From contig UCKS01000048.1 in the NCBI GenBank assembly GCA_900473045.1, positions 39,277 through 103,276 of the forward strand: a stretch of 64,000 nt of DNA, written 5' to 3'. Numbering within the stretch: the stretch's first letter is position 1; every line of letters begins with the position of its first letter. A model generated the notes under the pieces. The model was not told where the DNA came from. It worked only from the letters and a program-made list of their open reading frames with translations, and did not search any database. The position numbers and the translations under genes are program-made. Shown here in pieces: positions 35,488 to 45,530 of this stretch. This DNA is from Hyphomicrobiales bacterium. GTDB taxonomy: Bacteria; Pseudomonadota; Alphaproteobacteria; Rhizobiales; Rhizobiaceae.

Positions 35488-37497
35488 TCAGAATTCTTCC
35501 CAGTTGTCCTTCGACACTGCAGCAGTGGCCGAACCACCGCCAAAGGCGCGGGCGACTGTGCCCATCATCTTGCGGGCGGGCGAAGCAACCGGGCGGGTAT
35601 TTTCGCGAACCGGGGCAGCAACCACGCGCAACGGCGCACTGTCATCCAGCTTGAAGTGCGAGATCAACCGCGCCAGGCTGTCGGCTTCGGCCGAAAGCTT
35701 GTGGGTGGCCGCATTGGCTTCTTCGACCATCGCGGCGTTCTGCTGGGTCACCTGGTCCATCTGGTTGACGGCGGTGCTGACTTCGCCAAGACCGGTCGAC
35801 TGTTCGCGGGCAGCTGTGGCGATCGAATGGATGTGATCGTTGATGCTCAACACCCGGGTCTCGATCTGGCCGAGAACCTGACCGGTCTCCTGCACCAGCT
35901 TGACGCCGGTGGCGACTTCGGATCCGGATTTGGCGATCAGGCCCTTGATATCCTTGGCGGCACTGGCCGCGCGCTGGGCCAGTTCACGGACTTCCTGGGC
36001 AACGACGGCAAAGCCCTTGCCTGCGTCGCCGGCACGCGCCGCTTCGACACCGGCGTTCAGCGCCAGCAGGTTGGTCTGGAAGGCGATTTCGTCGATGACG
36101 TTGGTGATCTGGCCGATCTCGCTGGAGGCCTGCTCGATCCGGCCCATGGCATCGACGGCCTTGCGCACGACTTCGCCGGACTGGGCTGCACTCTGCTTGG
36201 CCTCGGTGACCATGACGGTCGCTTCCTGGGCGCGGTCGGTGGAGTTGCGCACGGCAGCAGTGATCTGCTCAAGCGCCGCGGACGTTTCCTCGAGTGCGGC
36301 GGCCTGCTGTTCGGTACGCTTCGACAGGTCGTCAGCGGCCGAGCGGAGTTCGGACGAGTTGCCGTTGATCGAGTCCGTCGTGGTGCGCACTTCGCGCAGG
36401 GTATTCTGCAGGGTCGAGAGCGTGTCGTTGACGTTCTGCTGCAGTTCGGCAAAGGCGCCCTGGAAATTGCCGTGCATGTTCTGCGTCAGGTCGCCGGCCG
36501 AAAGGCTGGCGATGACCCGGCGGGTCTCGTTGACGCCGCTGTTGACGCCATCGACCAGCTCGTTGAGGCTGGCAGCAAAGCGATTAAGGTCGGCATTGCC
36601 GTAGTCCTTGCTGATCCGCTTGGTAAAATCGCCGGCGGCAGCGGCCGTCACGACGACAGCAATGCTGGACTGCAGATCGGCACTCTTTTCACGCAGCGCG
36701 CTTTCCTGGGCGTTCATTTCGCGCACGGCCAGACCGTTGCGCTTGAACACTTCGACGGCGCCGGCCATCTCGCCGATTTCGTCCTTGCGCCCGGCAAAGG
36801 GCACGTTGGCATTGAGGTCGCCGTCGGCGAGCTGCTTCATCGTGCCGGTCAACTGCAGGATCGGCTGGCTCAGCTGCTTGGTGCCGATGTAGAAAGCCGT
36901 TCCCACGCCGATGACCAGACCGAAGCCTGCCGTCAAAAGCACCATGAGGATCATCCGGCTTTCGATCGCGTTGACTTCATCCTGGATCGCGTCCAGCGCT
37001 GCACGGTCGGTATCGACGATCGCATCGATCTCGGCCTGGAAGGCCTTGCGGTTGGCGCGATTGAGATCGTTGTTGCCCTGTTCGTTGGCTGCCTGCGGCG
37101 AGACTTCCTGGCTGAGGCGGGCTGTTTCCGTGCGGAACGTGCGGAATTCGGCGGCGCGCTTGACGACGGCATCGAAGGCGACAACTTCCTCGGCAGGAAC
37201 GAGCGGCTTCCACTCGGCGAGAAGGGTGTCGATCTTGTCGAGGTTCTTCACCAGGCCTTCAGCAAATGGCTTTGATTTTTCAACCGTCGGCGCTGCGTAG
37301 ATACCACGCGCTTCCATGACCACGGCGGTGACGAGCCGGTTCAGGTGCTCGCCGTTCAGCGCGCGATCCGAGGCGTTGTCGAACTGCACCAGCCTTGTAT
37401 TATATTGTGTGATCACGGTCAGCGCCATGCCGGTCACAGCCACTGCGATCAGACTCATCAACCCGACGATGAGATAGATCTTGCCTCGAATTTTCAT
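35488..37497 (-). CDS. Methyl-accepting chemotaxis protein
   Basis: A 669-residue transmembrane receptor with a first helix (about residues 8-30), a four-helix-type periplasmic region, a second helix (near 185-205), two HAMP-like segments, and a long signalling coiled coil whose hairpin tip carries the invariant [20 protein letters not shown]. The last five residues are NWEEF, close to the NWETF pentapeptide that tethers CheR and CheB, so it may be a high-abundance, self-adapting receptor. The start is the ATG at 37497 behind AGGGAGACACG. The ligand is unknown. It is monocistronic with its own terminator. Confidence 0.93.
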   Translation of the reverse strand: MKIRGKIYLIVGLMSLIAVAVTGMALTVITQYNTRLVQFDNASDRALNGEHLNRLVTAVVMEARGIYAAPTVEKSKPFAEGLVKNLDKIDTLLAEWKPLVPAEEVVAFDAVVKRAAEFRTFRTETARLSQEVSPQAANEQGNNDLNRANRKAFQAEIDAIVDTDRAALDAIQDEVNAIESRMILMVLLTAGFGLVIGVGTAFYIGTKQLSQPILQLTGTMKQLADGDLNANVPFAGRKDEIGEMAGAVEVFKRNGLAVREMNAQESALREKSADLQSSIAVVVTAAAAGDFTKRISKDYGNADLNRFAASLNELVDGVNSGVNETRRVIASLSAGDLTQNMHGNFQGAFAELQQNVNDTLSTLQNTLREVRTTTDSINGNSSELRSAADDLSKRTEQQAAALEETSAALEQITAAVRNSTDRAQEATVMVTEAKQSAAQSGEVVRKAVDAMGRIEQASSEIGQITNVIDEIAFQTNLLALNAGVEAARAGDAGKGFAVVAQEVRELAQRAASAAKDIKGLIAKSGSEVATGVKLVQETGQVLGQIETRVLSINDHIHSIATAAREQSTGLGEVSTAVNQMDQVTQQNAAMVEEANAATHKLSAEADSLARLISHFKLDDSAPLRVVAAPVRENTRPVASPARKMMGTVARAFGGGSATAAVSKDNWEEF

Positions 37498-37912
37498 GTA
37501 CGTGTCTCCCTGGGACCGCCAACAGGCCATGAAAGGCACAGCTTACGGGTTCTTGCGTCAGGGATGACACTAGGACAGCGATGGTTAATGAAGACTCTTG
37601 CGGAGATCAACAATTCTAGCAACTGGGCCTTAGGGCTTTGTTTAATCAATTACATTATCATACGCTAACCTTCAATCCTAAGTTGAACATCGCGAATGAT
37701 ACGTCCCGCTGCCATGGGCACGCCGGAACGGCGCAATCTGCGTCAATACCAGCTTTTCAGCCCCGGCAATTGACTTTCGCGGCCCTTTGCTCTTATAAGC
37801 CGCCCACGTCCGGACAAGTCCCCTTGCCCTGTGCAACGCCGTGTCCGGAACGTAACGCTCCCTTGCTAAGAAGCAAACCCAAGAAGGGCCGCACACCGCG
37901 GTATTAAAATAA
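37498..37912. other. Divergent region between the chemoreceptor and rpmH
   Basis: These 415 bp hold promoters for both genes and no convincing coding sequence. There is a clearly AT-rich stretch near 37600-37690 (for example TTGTTTAATCAATTACATTA). The rpmH-proximal 200 bp are GC-rich and could be a long leader. I saw no riboswitch fold I could name. Confidence 0.5.
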
Positions 37913-38050
37913 ATGACGAAGCGTACCTATCAACCGTCTAAGCTTGTTCGCAAGCGCCGTCACGGCTTCCGTGCACGTATTGCCACAAAGGGTGGCCGCA
38001 AGGTTATCGTTGCCCGCCGGGCACGTGGCCGTAAGCGTCTGTCGGCTTAA
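37913..38050 (+). CDS. rpmH: Ribosomal protein bL34
   Basis: A 45-residue, very basic protein beginning [19 protein letters not shown] and ending [12 protein letters not shown], unmistakable bL34 of the large subunit. It heads the conserved rpmH-rnpA-yidC cluster. The ATG follows the AT-rich TATTAAAATAA; the short leader lacks a strong Shine-Dalgarno. Confidence 0.98.
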   Translation: MTKRTYQPSKLVRKRRHGFRARIATKGGRKVIVARRARGRKRLSA

Positions 38051-38185
38051 GGCCGTCTGGCGCGTGCCGCGTCTTCGCGCACTGACCTTCGCGAAACCTG
38101 CATGCGCGGCTTCATGGTGCCGGAGCATCCTGCAAACGTCCGTCTGGACGATGGATGCTCCTGTTTCCGGAAGGAGCGCGGGCGA

Positions 38186-38572
38186 ATGACATCACCCAAG
38201 CCTAAATCAACTGCCGGGCGGCTGAAAAGCCGGCCGCAGTTTCTTGCCGTGCGCAAGGGAGAGCAGCGGAAGGGTCCGTTGTTTCTTCTGGAAGTTCTTG
38301 ATCGCAACGAGCCTGACACCGCGCCGCGCGTCGGTTTCACCGTCACCAAGAAACACGGCAATGCCGTCGAACGCAACCGGATGCGCCGGCGCCTGAAGGA
38401 AGCGGTGCGACTTTCCGCCGGATTTGCAATGAAGCCCGGACTTGACTATGTGATTGTCGCCAGACGCGACCTTTTGAACGCGCCCTTCGAGCGGATCGGC
38501 AAGACCCTCTGCGAGCGGATCGAAAGCAAGCAAAAATATTCACGGCCACCGGCCGGCTCCAGGAAAGAATGA
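38186..38572 (+). CDS. rnpA: Ribonuclease P protein component
   Basis: A 128-residue basic protein that helps the catalytic RNA cut tRNA 5' leaders. The RNR motif is [18 protein letters not shown] near residue 60, followed by [12 protein letters not shown]. The start is the ATG at 38186 behind GGAAGGAGCG; the longer frame starting at 38102 is less likely. The stop overlaps the yidC start by four bases (ATGA). Confidence 0.96.
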   Translation: MTSPKPKSTAGRLKSRPQFLAVRKGEQRKGPLFLLEVLDRNEPDTAPRVGFTVTKKHGNAVERNRMRRRLKEAVRLSAGFAMKPGLDYVIVARRDLLNAPFERIGKTLCERIESKQKYSRPPAGSRKE

Positions 38573-40356
38573 TGGAAAAAAACCGCAACTACTTCGTGGC
38601 GATCGGGCTGTCAGTGCTCATCCTGATTGCCTGGCAATTTCTCTATGTGAATCCGAAGATAGAGAAAGAACGGATTGCGGCGGAAGCCCATCAGAAGATC
38701 ACCCAGCAGAACCAGCCGGCCGGTACGCCTGCCGTTCCGGGCCAGGCCCAGCCGGTCCAGGGTGCTGTCCCAGGTGCTGTTGAAACCCGTGACCAGGCGG
38801 TCGCCAAATCCGCCCGTGTTTCCATCGACACGGCAGCGCTGATTGGCTCGATCAACCTGACCGGCGCACGCTTCGACGACCTGAAGCTCAAGGAATACCA
38901 CGAGACCGTCGACGACAAGAGCCCGTTGATCACCCTGTTCAGCCCCTCCGACACGCCGGACGGCTACTTCACCGAACTCGGCTACATCGGCAACGAGGCC
39001 TCCGGCACCGTTCCTGGTCCGACGACGGTCTGGACTGTGAAAAGCGGCGACAAGCTGACGACGGCGACACCTGTCGTTTTGACCTTCACCAACGAGAAGG
39101 GCGTGGTTTTCACCCGCACGATCTCGATCGACGAACATTTCATGTTCGAGGTCGCCGACACGATCACCAATGGCAGCGGCGCTCCCGTATCGCTGTCCAA
39201 CTATGGCCGCGTCACCCGCTTCAACAAGCCGACCACCCCGAGCGTCTACGTTCTGCACGAAGGCTTCATCGGCGTCATCGGCGAGCATGGGCTGAACGAA
39301 GTCGCCTATAGCAAGGTGGAAAACGACGTTCCCGCCAAGCATGAAAAGGCAACGACCGGCTGGCTCGGCATTACCGACAAGTACTGGGCTGCCACCATCG
39401 TGCCGCCGCAGACCCTGGCCTACGAATCCAAGTACGAACACTTCACCGATGGCCGTCCGCGCTTCCAGGCAGACTACAAGCAGGATGCCGTGACGATCGC
39501 GCCCGGCCAGTCGACAGATCTGAAGACGCTGGTTTTTGCCGGTGCCAAGCAGGTGCCGCTGGTTGACGGCTACGAGAAGTCCTACTCGATCCCGCAGTTC
39601 GACCTTCTGATCGACTGGGGCTGGTTCTACTTCATTACCAAGCCGATGTTCAAACTGATGGACTTCTTCTTCCGTTATTTTGGCAATTTCGGCGTTGCGA
39701 TCCTTCTGACCACCATCGTCGTCAAGCTGCTGTTCTTCCCGCTTGCCTCGAAGCAATACGCTTCCATGGCGAACATGAAGAAGGTTCAGCCCAAGATGGA
39801 GGAACTGAAGAAGAAGCACGGCGACGACCGCATGGCGTTGCAGCAGGGCATGATGGCCCTCTACAAGGAAGAAAAGATCAACCCGATCGCCGGTTGCTGG
39901 CCGATCCTGTTGCAGATTCCGGTGTTCTTCGCGCTCTACAAGGTGATCTACGTCACCATCGAAATGCGCCATGCACCGTTCTTCGGCTGGATTCAGGACT
40001 TGTCCGCGCCGGATCCGACCTCGCTGTTCAACCTGTTCGGCCTCCTGCCCTACGATGTGCCGCATGCACTGGTGATCGGCGTCTGGCCGCTGATCATGGG
40101 CATCACCATGTTCCTGCAGATGCGCATGAACCCGACGCCGCCGGATCCGACCCAGGCGATGCTGTTCACCTGGATGCCGCTGGTCTTCACCTTCATGCTG
40201 GCGAGCTTCCCGGCCGGTCTGGTCATCTACTGGGCCTGGAACAACACGCTGTCGATCACCCAGCAGGCGTTCATCATGAAGCGCCACGGCGCCAAGGTCG
40301 AACTGATCGACAATCTCAAGGGATTGTTCACACGAAAACCGAAACCGGCCAAATAG
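38569..40356 (+). CDS. yidC: Membrane protein insertase YidC
   Basis: A 595-residue insertase that folds membrane proteins alone or with SecYEG. It has an N-terminal helix ([16 protein letters not shown]), a Pro/Gln-rich linker, the periplasmic beta-supersandwich (about 75-340), then the conserved 60-kDa inner-membrane domain with five helices: [19 protein letters not shown], cytoplasmic hairpin [20 protein letters not shown], and [19 protein letters not shown]. The second ATG at 38572 is an alternative start. It is coupled to rnpA. Confidence 0.97.
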   Translation: MMEKNRNYFVAIGLSVLILIAWQFLYVNPKIEKERIAAEAHQKITQQNQPAGTPAVPGQAQPVQGAVPGAVETRDQAVAKSARVSIDTAALIGSINLTGARFDDLKLKEYHETVDDKSPLITLFSPSDTPDGYFTELGYIGNEASGTVPGPTTVWTVKSGDKLTTATPVVLTFTNEKGVVFTRTISIDEHFMFEVADTITNGSGAPVSLSNYGRVTRFNKPTTPSVYVLHEGFIGVIGEHGLNEVAYSKVENDVPAKHEKATTGWLGITDKYWAATIVPPQTLAYESKYEHFTDGRPRFQADYKQDAVTIAPGQSTDLKTLVFAGAKQVPLVDGYEKSYSIPQFDLLIDWGWFYFITKPMFKLMDFFFRYFGNFGVAILLTTIVVKLLFFPLASKQYASMANMKKVQPKMEELKKKHGDDRMALQQGMMALYKEEKINPIAGCWPILLQIPVFFALYKVIYVTIEMRHAPFFGWIQDLSAPDPTSLFNLFGLLPYDVPHALVIGVWPLIMGITMFLQMRMNPTPPDPTQAMLFTWMPLVFTFMLASFPAGLVIYWAWNNTLSITQQAFIMKRHGAKVELIDNLKGLFTRKPKPAK

Positions 40357-40381
40357 GCCGGGACAAGGCGAAAATCACACA

Positions 40382-40409
40382 CCCCGGATCGGCTGATCCG
40401 GGGTTTTTT
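40382..40409 (+). terminator. Rho-independent terminator after yidC
   Basis: A 9-bp GC-rich stem (40382-40390 with 40395-40403), a 4-nt loop and six T lie 25 bp downstream of the yidC stop. Confidence 0.94.
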
Positions 40410-40453
40410 CTTGGCCAGAACATGCCTTGATGTTCCGACCAACTCAGCTGCGG

Positions 40454-41332
40454 CTAGATCATCCGCTGCATTTCCTCGCCGAGCCACTTGCGGAATTTCC
40501 GGGTCATGCGGTTTTCGTGACGCTGGAAGACCACACGGTAGTGACCGAGATCCACTGGCCCGAAGCCCGGCAGGACCACCAGTCCACCCGACCGGATTTC
40601 CCTCTCCGTCAGGAATGCCGGCGCCAGAACCATCCCCAACCCTGCGGTTGCGGCATGCAGGGCGGCATCGTCTGTGTCGAACACATGCTGGATCTGGATG
40701 GCGCTGCGCTCGAGGCCCAGCGTTCGGGTCCACAGCGCCCAGTCCCAATTGTCCTGGGCGCATTGAAGGGCCGGAACCTTTTCGAGGTCGGCGGTCCCTA
40801 CATACCCGACAGCAGCCAGTAGGGCCGGCGACGCGACGGGGCGGCTCATATCGGCGGCAAGCCATTCTCCCTCCACCGGGTTCGTCCCCGCACGGTGATA
40901 GGAAATCGCCAGATCGGCGGAGCCGAGAGAGATGCTGGAACCGGTTTTCGTCTCGACACGAACGCGGGCGGCTGGATTGAGCGCCTTGAACCGTTCCAGC
41001 GCCGGAATCAGCCAGCGAACGGCCAGCGAGATCGACACGCGAACGACAATTTCGTTCTGGTCGCGGCTGAGCGCTTCGGCCGACCGGTCGATCGCAGCAA
41101 TCGCTGCAGCGGCATCATCGTGGAAGCGGCGTCCCGCATCCGTCAACTCAAGGAAATTGTGGCTCCGCTTGAACAGCGCCACGCCCAGTTCACCCTCCAG
41201 CTTCTTCAGCTGATGGCTGACAGCGCTCGGAGTGACGCCGATTTCTCCGGCGGCCTGCACGATACTGAGATGACGTGCGGTCAGGACAAAAACCCGCACC
41301 GCATTCAGCGAGACGCTGCGCTTGTTCTGCAT
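40454..41332 (-). CDS. LysR-family transcriptional regulator (GcvA-like)
   Basis: A 292-residue regulator. The N-terminal helix-turn-helix is at residues 8-67 (LSIVQAAGEIGVTPSAVSHQ), followed by a substrate-binding domain of the GcvA/AmpR group (SADLAISYHRAG ... AATAGLGMVLAPAFL). It is divergent from an EamA transporter gene across 87 bp and is likely its regulator, as is usual for LysR pairs. Both genes lie between yidC and engB, which are often much closer in relatives. Confidence 0.9.
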   Translation of the reverse strand: MQNKRSVSLNAVRVFVLTARHLSIVQAAGEIGVTPSAVSHQLKKLEGELGVALFKRSHNFLELTDAGRRFHDDAAAAIAAIDRSAEALSRDQNEIVVRVSISLAVRWLIPALERFKALNPAARVRVETKTGSSISLGSADLAISYHRAGTNPVEGEWLAADMSRPVASPALLAAVGYVGTADLEKVPALQCAQDNWDWALWTRTLGLERSAIQIQHVFDTDDAALHAATAGLGMVLAPAFLTEREIRSGGLVVLPGFGPVDLGHYRVVFQRHENRMTRKFRKWLGEEMQRMI

Positions 41333-41357
41333 CGAAAATACTCACTCAGGGCTCAAA

Positions 41358-41403
41358 AATCGAATTTGCATTGCGGGGCGCCGATTTGGCAAGAGTTTCG
41401 ATT
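41358..41403. promoter_or_regulatory. Possible LysR operator
   Basis: Two 7-bp inverted half-sites, AATCGAA (41358-41364) and TTCGATT (41397-41403), lie in the 87-bp divergent interval between the LysR gene and the transporter gene. The spacing of four helical turns fits a LysR tetramer, but the site is short and could be chance. Confidence 0.25.
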
Positions 41404-41419
41404 GAAACCATTGAAAGTT

Positions 41420-42337
41420 ATGGCCTTGCGGAAAAACCTGTTGAACTCGAATGCCGAAGCCATGATCTGGGTCGTGCTCGGCACGGCGTTATTTTCCTTG
41501 ATCTTCGCCTCGGGCAAGTTCGGCGGAGACAGCATGTCCGTGGTGCAGATCCAGTTCCTGCGTTACGTCAGCGGTTTTGCGACACTGCTTTGCGTGGTTG
41601 CCTGCAAACGCGACAGCCTGCGCGTCTATCGCAGCTCCCGGCCGGTTTCGCATGCGATGCGCGCCGCGTTCGGTGTCTCCGGCGGTTTCGCGCTGATCTA
41701 CTCCTCGGCGGCGATGCCGATTGTGGATGCGACCGCACTTGGTCTTCTCTATGTGGTTTTCATCATTCCGCTCGCCGTTCTCGTGCTCAAGGAAACCGTG
41801 ACGAAGCAGCATATGGTCGGCATTACGCTGAGTTTCGCCGGGGCTGGCTTCATCATGATCTCGCGCGGCGCCTTCACCCAGTTCGAGCCCGCCTATCTCG
41901 TGCCCGCAGGCATTGCCGTTCTCGGCGCCGCCCTGCTGGCCATCGAGGGCCTGATGATCCGTGTCCTGTCGCATGCCGACCGGCCGCTGACGGTGCTGCT
42001 CTATGTCAACGGCTTCGGCATCCTGTTCCTGGCTCTCCCGGCGGTGCTGACCTGGAAGCATGCGTCGCTGTCCGCCATGGCGCCGTTTCTGCTGCTTGGC
42101 CCCATCGCGGTGGCAGCGCAATATTGCGTCGTGCGCGGATACCGGCTTGCCTCTCTGGCGATCGTCGGCCCGGTCGATTATGCGTGGCTGGTCTTTGCAG
42201 CCGTCATCGGCTTCCTGTTCTTCAACGAAATCCCCACCACAGGCGTGCTGGCAGGCGCAGTCATCATCGCCCTCGGTGGCGTGGTGCTCGCCGTCATCAA
42301 ACCGGAGCCGCAAGCCGCTGCGATCGAGGACCGATAG
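41420..42337 (+). CDS. EamA-domain (DMT superfamily) transporter
   Basis: A 305-residue membrane protein with ten helices in two EamA repeats. The first begins MIWVVLGTALFSLIFASGKF, and the second is near IAVLGAALLAIEGLMIRVLS. The ATG at 41420 is preferred, as the open frame upstream overlaps the regulator on the other strand. DMT proteins of this kind export metabolites or amino acids. The divergent LysR gene suggests induction by its substrate. RBS is weak. Confidence 0.85.
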   Translation: MALRKNLLNSNAEAMIWVVLGTALFSLIFASGKFGGDSMSVVQIQFLRYVSGFATLLCVVACKRDSLRVYRSSRPVSHAMRAAFGVSGGFALIYSSAAMPIVDATALGLLYVVFIIPLAVLVLKETVTKQHMVGITLSFAGAGFIMISRGAFTQFEPAYLVPAGIAVLGAALLAIEGLMIRVLSHADRPLTVLLYVNGFGILFLALPAVLTWKHASLSAMAPFLLLGPIAVAAQYCVVRGYRLASLAIVGPVDYAWLVFAAVIGFLFFNEIPTTGVLAGAVIIALGGVVLAVIKPEPQAAAIEDR

Positions 42338-42442
42338 CAGCGCGCACATGCGGAGAATGTTTGCGACAGCGCCCTGTCGCGGATATGGGCGTATGACGTT
42401 CCATTCGCTTCTACATTAGGATACCGCAACCGGATTCCCCCC

Positions 42443-43360
42443 ATGTCGCAGCCCTCAGCCCTGCAGCAATCCGCACCCCCCGGCCAACACAGCGCCACCC
42501 AGGGCGCCGCACTGGTGCTCGGCTCCGCCATCGTCTGGAGTTTCGGCGGCACGCTGGCGCGCTTCCTCTCGATCGAGGACGGCTGGACCATCGTCTTCTG
42601 GCGCTCGTTTTTCGCCGCCGTCTTCCTCATCGGCTTCATGCTTCTGCGCGACGGGCCGCGCGGCACCATTGCGCTGTTTCGCAATATGGGCCTGCCGGGC
42701 ATCGCCGTCGGGCTCTGTTTTGCCATCGCCTCGACCTCGTTCATCCTGGCGCTGGCCTATACCACCGTCGCCAACATCGTGTTGATCCAGGCCGGCGTGC
42801 CGCTGATTGCCGCACTGATCAGCTGGATCGTCTTTCGCGAGCGCGTCTCGTTCCTCACCTGGCTTGCCATTGCCGCCGTGATCGGCGGCGTCGCCATCAT
42901 GGTATCGGATTCCATCGGCGGAACGGTCTCGCCGGTTGGCGATGGGCTGGCCGTCCTGATCGCCTTCGTCTTTGCGCTCGCCACCGTCATCACCCGCCGT
43001 TATGCCCATGTGCGCATGACGCCGGCCGCCTGTTTCGGCACCATTGTTGCCGGCACGGCCGCAGCCGTCATGGCGTCGGGCTTCAGCGTCACGCTGCCGG
43101 AACTCGGCATTCTCGCGACGTTCGGTGCTTTCAACTTCGGCCTCGGCCTGGCATTCTTCGTCACCGGCGCGCGGCTGATCCCGTCGGCACTCGCAGCCCT
43201 TCTCGGCACTGCCGAAACCATCCTTGCGCCGCTCTGGGTCGCGCTGATCCATGGCGAGATTCCCAGCCTCAACACCATCTTCGGCGGAACGGTCGTGCTG
43301 GTTGCCCTGCTTTCCTATCTCAGCGTCGAGATGTGGCGTCAGCGGCGCGTTGCCACTTAA
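42443..43360 (+). CDS. EamA-domain (DMT superfamily) transporter
   Basis: A 305-residue, ten-helix protein with EamA repeats at about 25-155 and 165-295. Landmarks are GSAIVWSFGGTLARFLS in helix one and TTVANIVLIQAGVPLIAALI near residue 110. It lies 105 bp after the previous transporter on the same strand but is not close to it in sequence. The substrate is unknown. engB follows 82 bp later. Confidence 0.85.
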   Translation: MSQPSALQQSAPPGQHSATQGAALVLGSAIVWSFGGTLARFLSIEDGWTIVFWRSFFAAVFLIGFMLLRDGPRGTIALFRNMGLPGIAVGLCFAIASTSFILALAYTTVANIVLIQAGVPLIAALISWIVFRERVSFLTWLAIAAVIGGVAIMVSDSIGGTVSPVGDGLAVLIAFVFALATVITRRYAHVRMTPAACFGTIVAGTAAAVMASGFSVTLPELGILATFGAFNFGLGLAFFVTGARLIPSALAALLGTAETILAPLWVALIHGEIPSLNTIFGGTVVLVALLSYLSVEMWRQRRVAT

Positions 43361-43442
43361 GCAAATTCGCGAAAATCGCGAGTTTTCTTGACATGGCGGC
43401 CCAAAACCGTGAAGTCCTGAACAAAAGCCAAGGACAGATACC

Positions 43443-44096
43443 ATGACAGACGCGACGCAGCAGGACGACAAGCCCCTTTTCGGGCGGCCATGGGTATTCA
43501 TCCGCGGCGTGCCGTCGATGAAGTTCCTGCCGCCGGAAGGTCCGCTGGAGATCGCCTTTGCCGGACGCTCCAATGTCGGCAAGTCGTCGCTGATCAACGG
43601 ACTGGTCGGCCAGAAGGGCCTTGCCCGTACGTCGAACACGCCGGGCCGCACCCAGGAGCTCAACTATTTCGTCCCGGACGGCTATTCCGGCCAGCCCGGC
43701 GACCTGCCGCCGATGGCGCTGGTCGATATGCCCGGCTATGGCTATGCGCAGGCGCCCAAGGAACATGTCGACGCCTGGACCAAGCTGGTCTTCGACTATC
43801 TGCGCGGCCGCTCGACGCTGAAGCGCGTCTACGTGTTGATCGACAGCCGTCATGGCATCAAGAAGAACGATGATGATGTGCTCGACCTGCTCGACAAGGC
43901 AGCCGTGTCCTATCAGGTCATCCTCACCAAGACCGACAAGATCAAGGACCCGGCGGTCCCCCGGCTGATTGCCGAAACGCTGGAAAAGATCAAGAAGCGG
44001 CCTGCCGCCTTTCCGGAAGTGCTGGCAACATCGTCCGAGAAGGGGCTTGGCATGGAAGAGCTGCGCGCCGCCATCCGGGTCGCCATCTCGACCTGA
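43443..44096 (+). CDS. engB: Ribosome biogenesis GTP-binding protein YihA/YsxC/EngB
   Basis: A 217-residue essential GTPase that assists late 50S assembly. G1 is GRSNVGKSS near residue 41, G2 is [10 protein letters not shown]3 is DMPGYG and G4 is TKTDK, all in the EngB pattern. It is commonly near yidC and argB in Rhizobiales. Here transporter genes stand before it and a stress-type cluster stands between it and argB. Confidence 0.95.
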   Translation: MTDATQQDDKPLFGRPWVFIRGVPSMKFLPPEGPLEIAFAGRSNVGKSSLINGLVGQKGLARTSNTPGRTQELNYFVPDGYSGQPGDLPPMALVDMPGYGYAQAPKEHVDAWTKLVFDYLRGRSTLKRVYVLIDSRHGIKKNDDDVLDLLDKAAVSYQVILTKTDKIKDPAVPRLIAETLEKIKKRPAAFPEVLATSSEKGLGMEELRAAIRVAIST

Positions 44097-44253
44097 GACC
44101 GATCAGCGTCATACCCTCAATCAAGCATGGCAACTGCGCAGCATGCTTTAATTGCAGCTGTCACACTACCCGGACATGACATGTGCTCTATTTCCTCGCG
44201 CGGGGCGCCTTTCGGCGGTCTCCAATGCGTTGAGCGTTCAAGGAGAAAACAAC

Positions 44254-44793
44254 ATGTCCGATCTGATTGTGGTGGGTTTTGACAGCACCGAAGAGGCCGA
44301 CAAAGTGCTTCTGAAGCTGAACACGCTGAAGAAGGAATACCTGATCGACCTTGAGGATGCCGTTGTCGTCGTGCGCGACGAGACCGGCAAGGTTCACCTG
44401 AAGCAGAGCATGAACCTGACGGCCATCGGCGCAACATCCGGGCTCCTGAGCGGTTCGCTGTGGGGTGGCTTGGTCGGCCTGTTGTTCCTCAACCCGCTCG
44501 CTGGTTTTGCCATCGGCGGCGCGATCGGCGCCGGCACCGGCGCGCTTTCGGGTTCGCTCGCCGATTACGGCATCGATGACGATTTCATCAAATCGCTGGG
44601 CGAAACCATTCCCAACAATTCATCAGCCCTATTCGTACTGGTCCGCAAGGTCCAGCCGGAGAAGGTTCTGGCAGAGTTTCACGGGCTGCGCGGCAAGGTG
44701 CTGAAGACCTCGCTGTCACCCGACCAGGAAGCCAAGCTCCAGGCTGCACTGTCCGATACCCAGCCGGCATCGCCGACGGCGGGCACTTTCTAA
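44254..44793 (+). CDS. DUF1269 membrane-associated protein
   Basis: A 179-residue protein. The N-terminal strand-helix (SDLIVVGFDSTEEADKVL) and a central glycine-zipper region (GLLSGSLWGGLVGLLF and AIGGAIGAGTGALSGSLADY) are the DUF1269 pattern, predicted to insert in or across the membrane. The function is unknown; the family is often stress-induced. The start is the ATG at 44254 behind AAGGAG; the frame upstream is not protein-like. It converges on msrB with 6 bp between stops. Confidence 0.85.
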   Translation: MSDLIVVGFDSTEEADKVLLKLNTLKKEYLIDLEDAVVVVRDETGKVHLKQSMNLTAIGATSGLLSGSLWGGLVGLLFLNPLAGFAIGGAIGAGTGALSGSLADYGIDDDFIKSLGETIPNNSSALFVLVRKVQPEKVLAEFHGLRGKVLKTSLSPDQEAKLQAALSDTQPASPTAGTF

Positions 44794-44799
44794 CAACGA

Positions 44800-45291
44800 T
44801 CAGGCAGCCGATGCGGGCGTAAACGTCATTGCCATCCCGTTGATGCAATGGCGCATGCCGGTCGGCTGCGGACCGTCGTCGAAGATATGGCCGAGATGGC
44901 CGCCGCACCGGCTGCAGTGACATTCGGTGCGGGTCATGAACAGCGACGTGTCCTCGCGCTTGCCCACCGCGTTGGGCAACGATTCCCAGAAGCTTGGCCA
45001 GCCCGTGCCGCTGTCATATTTGGTTTCCGATGAATAGACCGGCAGATCGCAGCCGGCGCAGTGGAACGTGCCCTTGCGCTTTTCGGTGTTCAGCGCGCTG
45101 GTGAATGGCCGTTCCGTGTCCTCATGGCGCAGGATCTGGTACTGCTCCGCGGTAAGGACGGCCTTCCATTCCGCATCGGTTTTCGTCACCTCGAACGTTT
45201 CGGCAGCAATGGCTTCAGGCCTGAAACCGCGAAACGCCGCAGCCGCGGCAATGGCTACTCCGGAGATAAGAAAAAAGCGTCGGCTTGTCAT
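44800..45291 (-). CDS. msrB: Exported peptide-methionine (R)-S-oxide reductase
   Basis: A 163-residue MsrB with a twin-arginine-like leader (SRRFFLISGVAIAAAA). The mature enzyme has both zinc CxxC pairs (FHCAGCDLPVY and CHCSRCGGHLGH) and the catalytic Cys in RHCINGMAM near the end. It should repair oxidised methionine in envelope proteins. It lies downstream of the fasciclin gene on the same strand, but a terminator separates them. Confidence 0.93.
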   Translation of the reverse strand: MTSRRFFLISGVAIAAAAAFRGFRPEAIAAETFEVTKTDAEWKAVLTAEQYQILRHEDTERPFTSALNTEKRKGTFHCAGCDLPVYSSETKYDSGTGWPSFWESLPNAVGKREDTSLFMTRTECHCSRCGGHLGHIFDDGPQPTGMRHCINGMAMTFTPASAA

Positions 45292-45406
45292 GATACTCTC
45301 CCGTCTGCCGAATGGCTCGGCAACGCCTGAAAGCTAGTGCGGTGCTCACCCAACTGCAAAACAAATGCCGATCAATCCCGCGTGAGCAAGAGCTTGTATA
45401 CGAGTT

Positions 45407-45441
45407 AAAAAGGCCACCGGAGAGTGAAAACCCGGTGGCCT
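45407..45441 (-). terminator. Rho-independent terminator after the fasciclin gene
   Basis: A perfect 10-bp stem (45411-45420 with 45432-45441) with five T following on the minus strand. A second perfect 9-bp hairpin lies just upstream of it at 45445-45470, so the transcript ends in two tandem stems. Confidence 0.85.
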
Positions 45442-45444
45442 AGA

Positions 45445-45470
45445 GGCCGGGGAGGACTTGATCCCCGGCC
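45445..45470 (-). other. Second tandem hairpin in the fasciclin 3' UTR
   Basis: GGCCGGGGA (45445-45453) pairs perfectly with TCCCCGGCC (45462-45470) around an 8-nt loop. No T-run follows directly; it may protect the 3' end or back up the terminator. Confidence 0.6.
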
Positions 45471-45530
45471 CGGAGCCGAAAATGCGTTGAGGATGCATCC
45501 GGCCCCCAAACCGCATGGGTCTGGATCAGA

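Noticed and set aside
35278..37275. 665-codon open frame antisense to the chemoreceptor
   Set aside because: Caused by codon bias on the opposite strand; composition is His/Gly/Asp-rich and unlike any protein.
37638..37907. Small open frames upstream of rpmH
   Set aside because: No RBS, no domain, and composition unlike the neighbours; treated as leader DNA.
38611..40287. 558-codon open frame antisense to yidC
   Set aside because: Shadow of yidC, with no recognisable domain or RBS.
40895..41419. Long N-terminal extension of the EamA transporter frame
   Set aside because: Lies antisense to the LysR gene; the transporter begins at 41420 where the membrane helices start.
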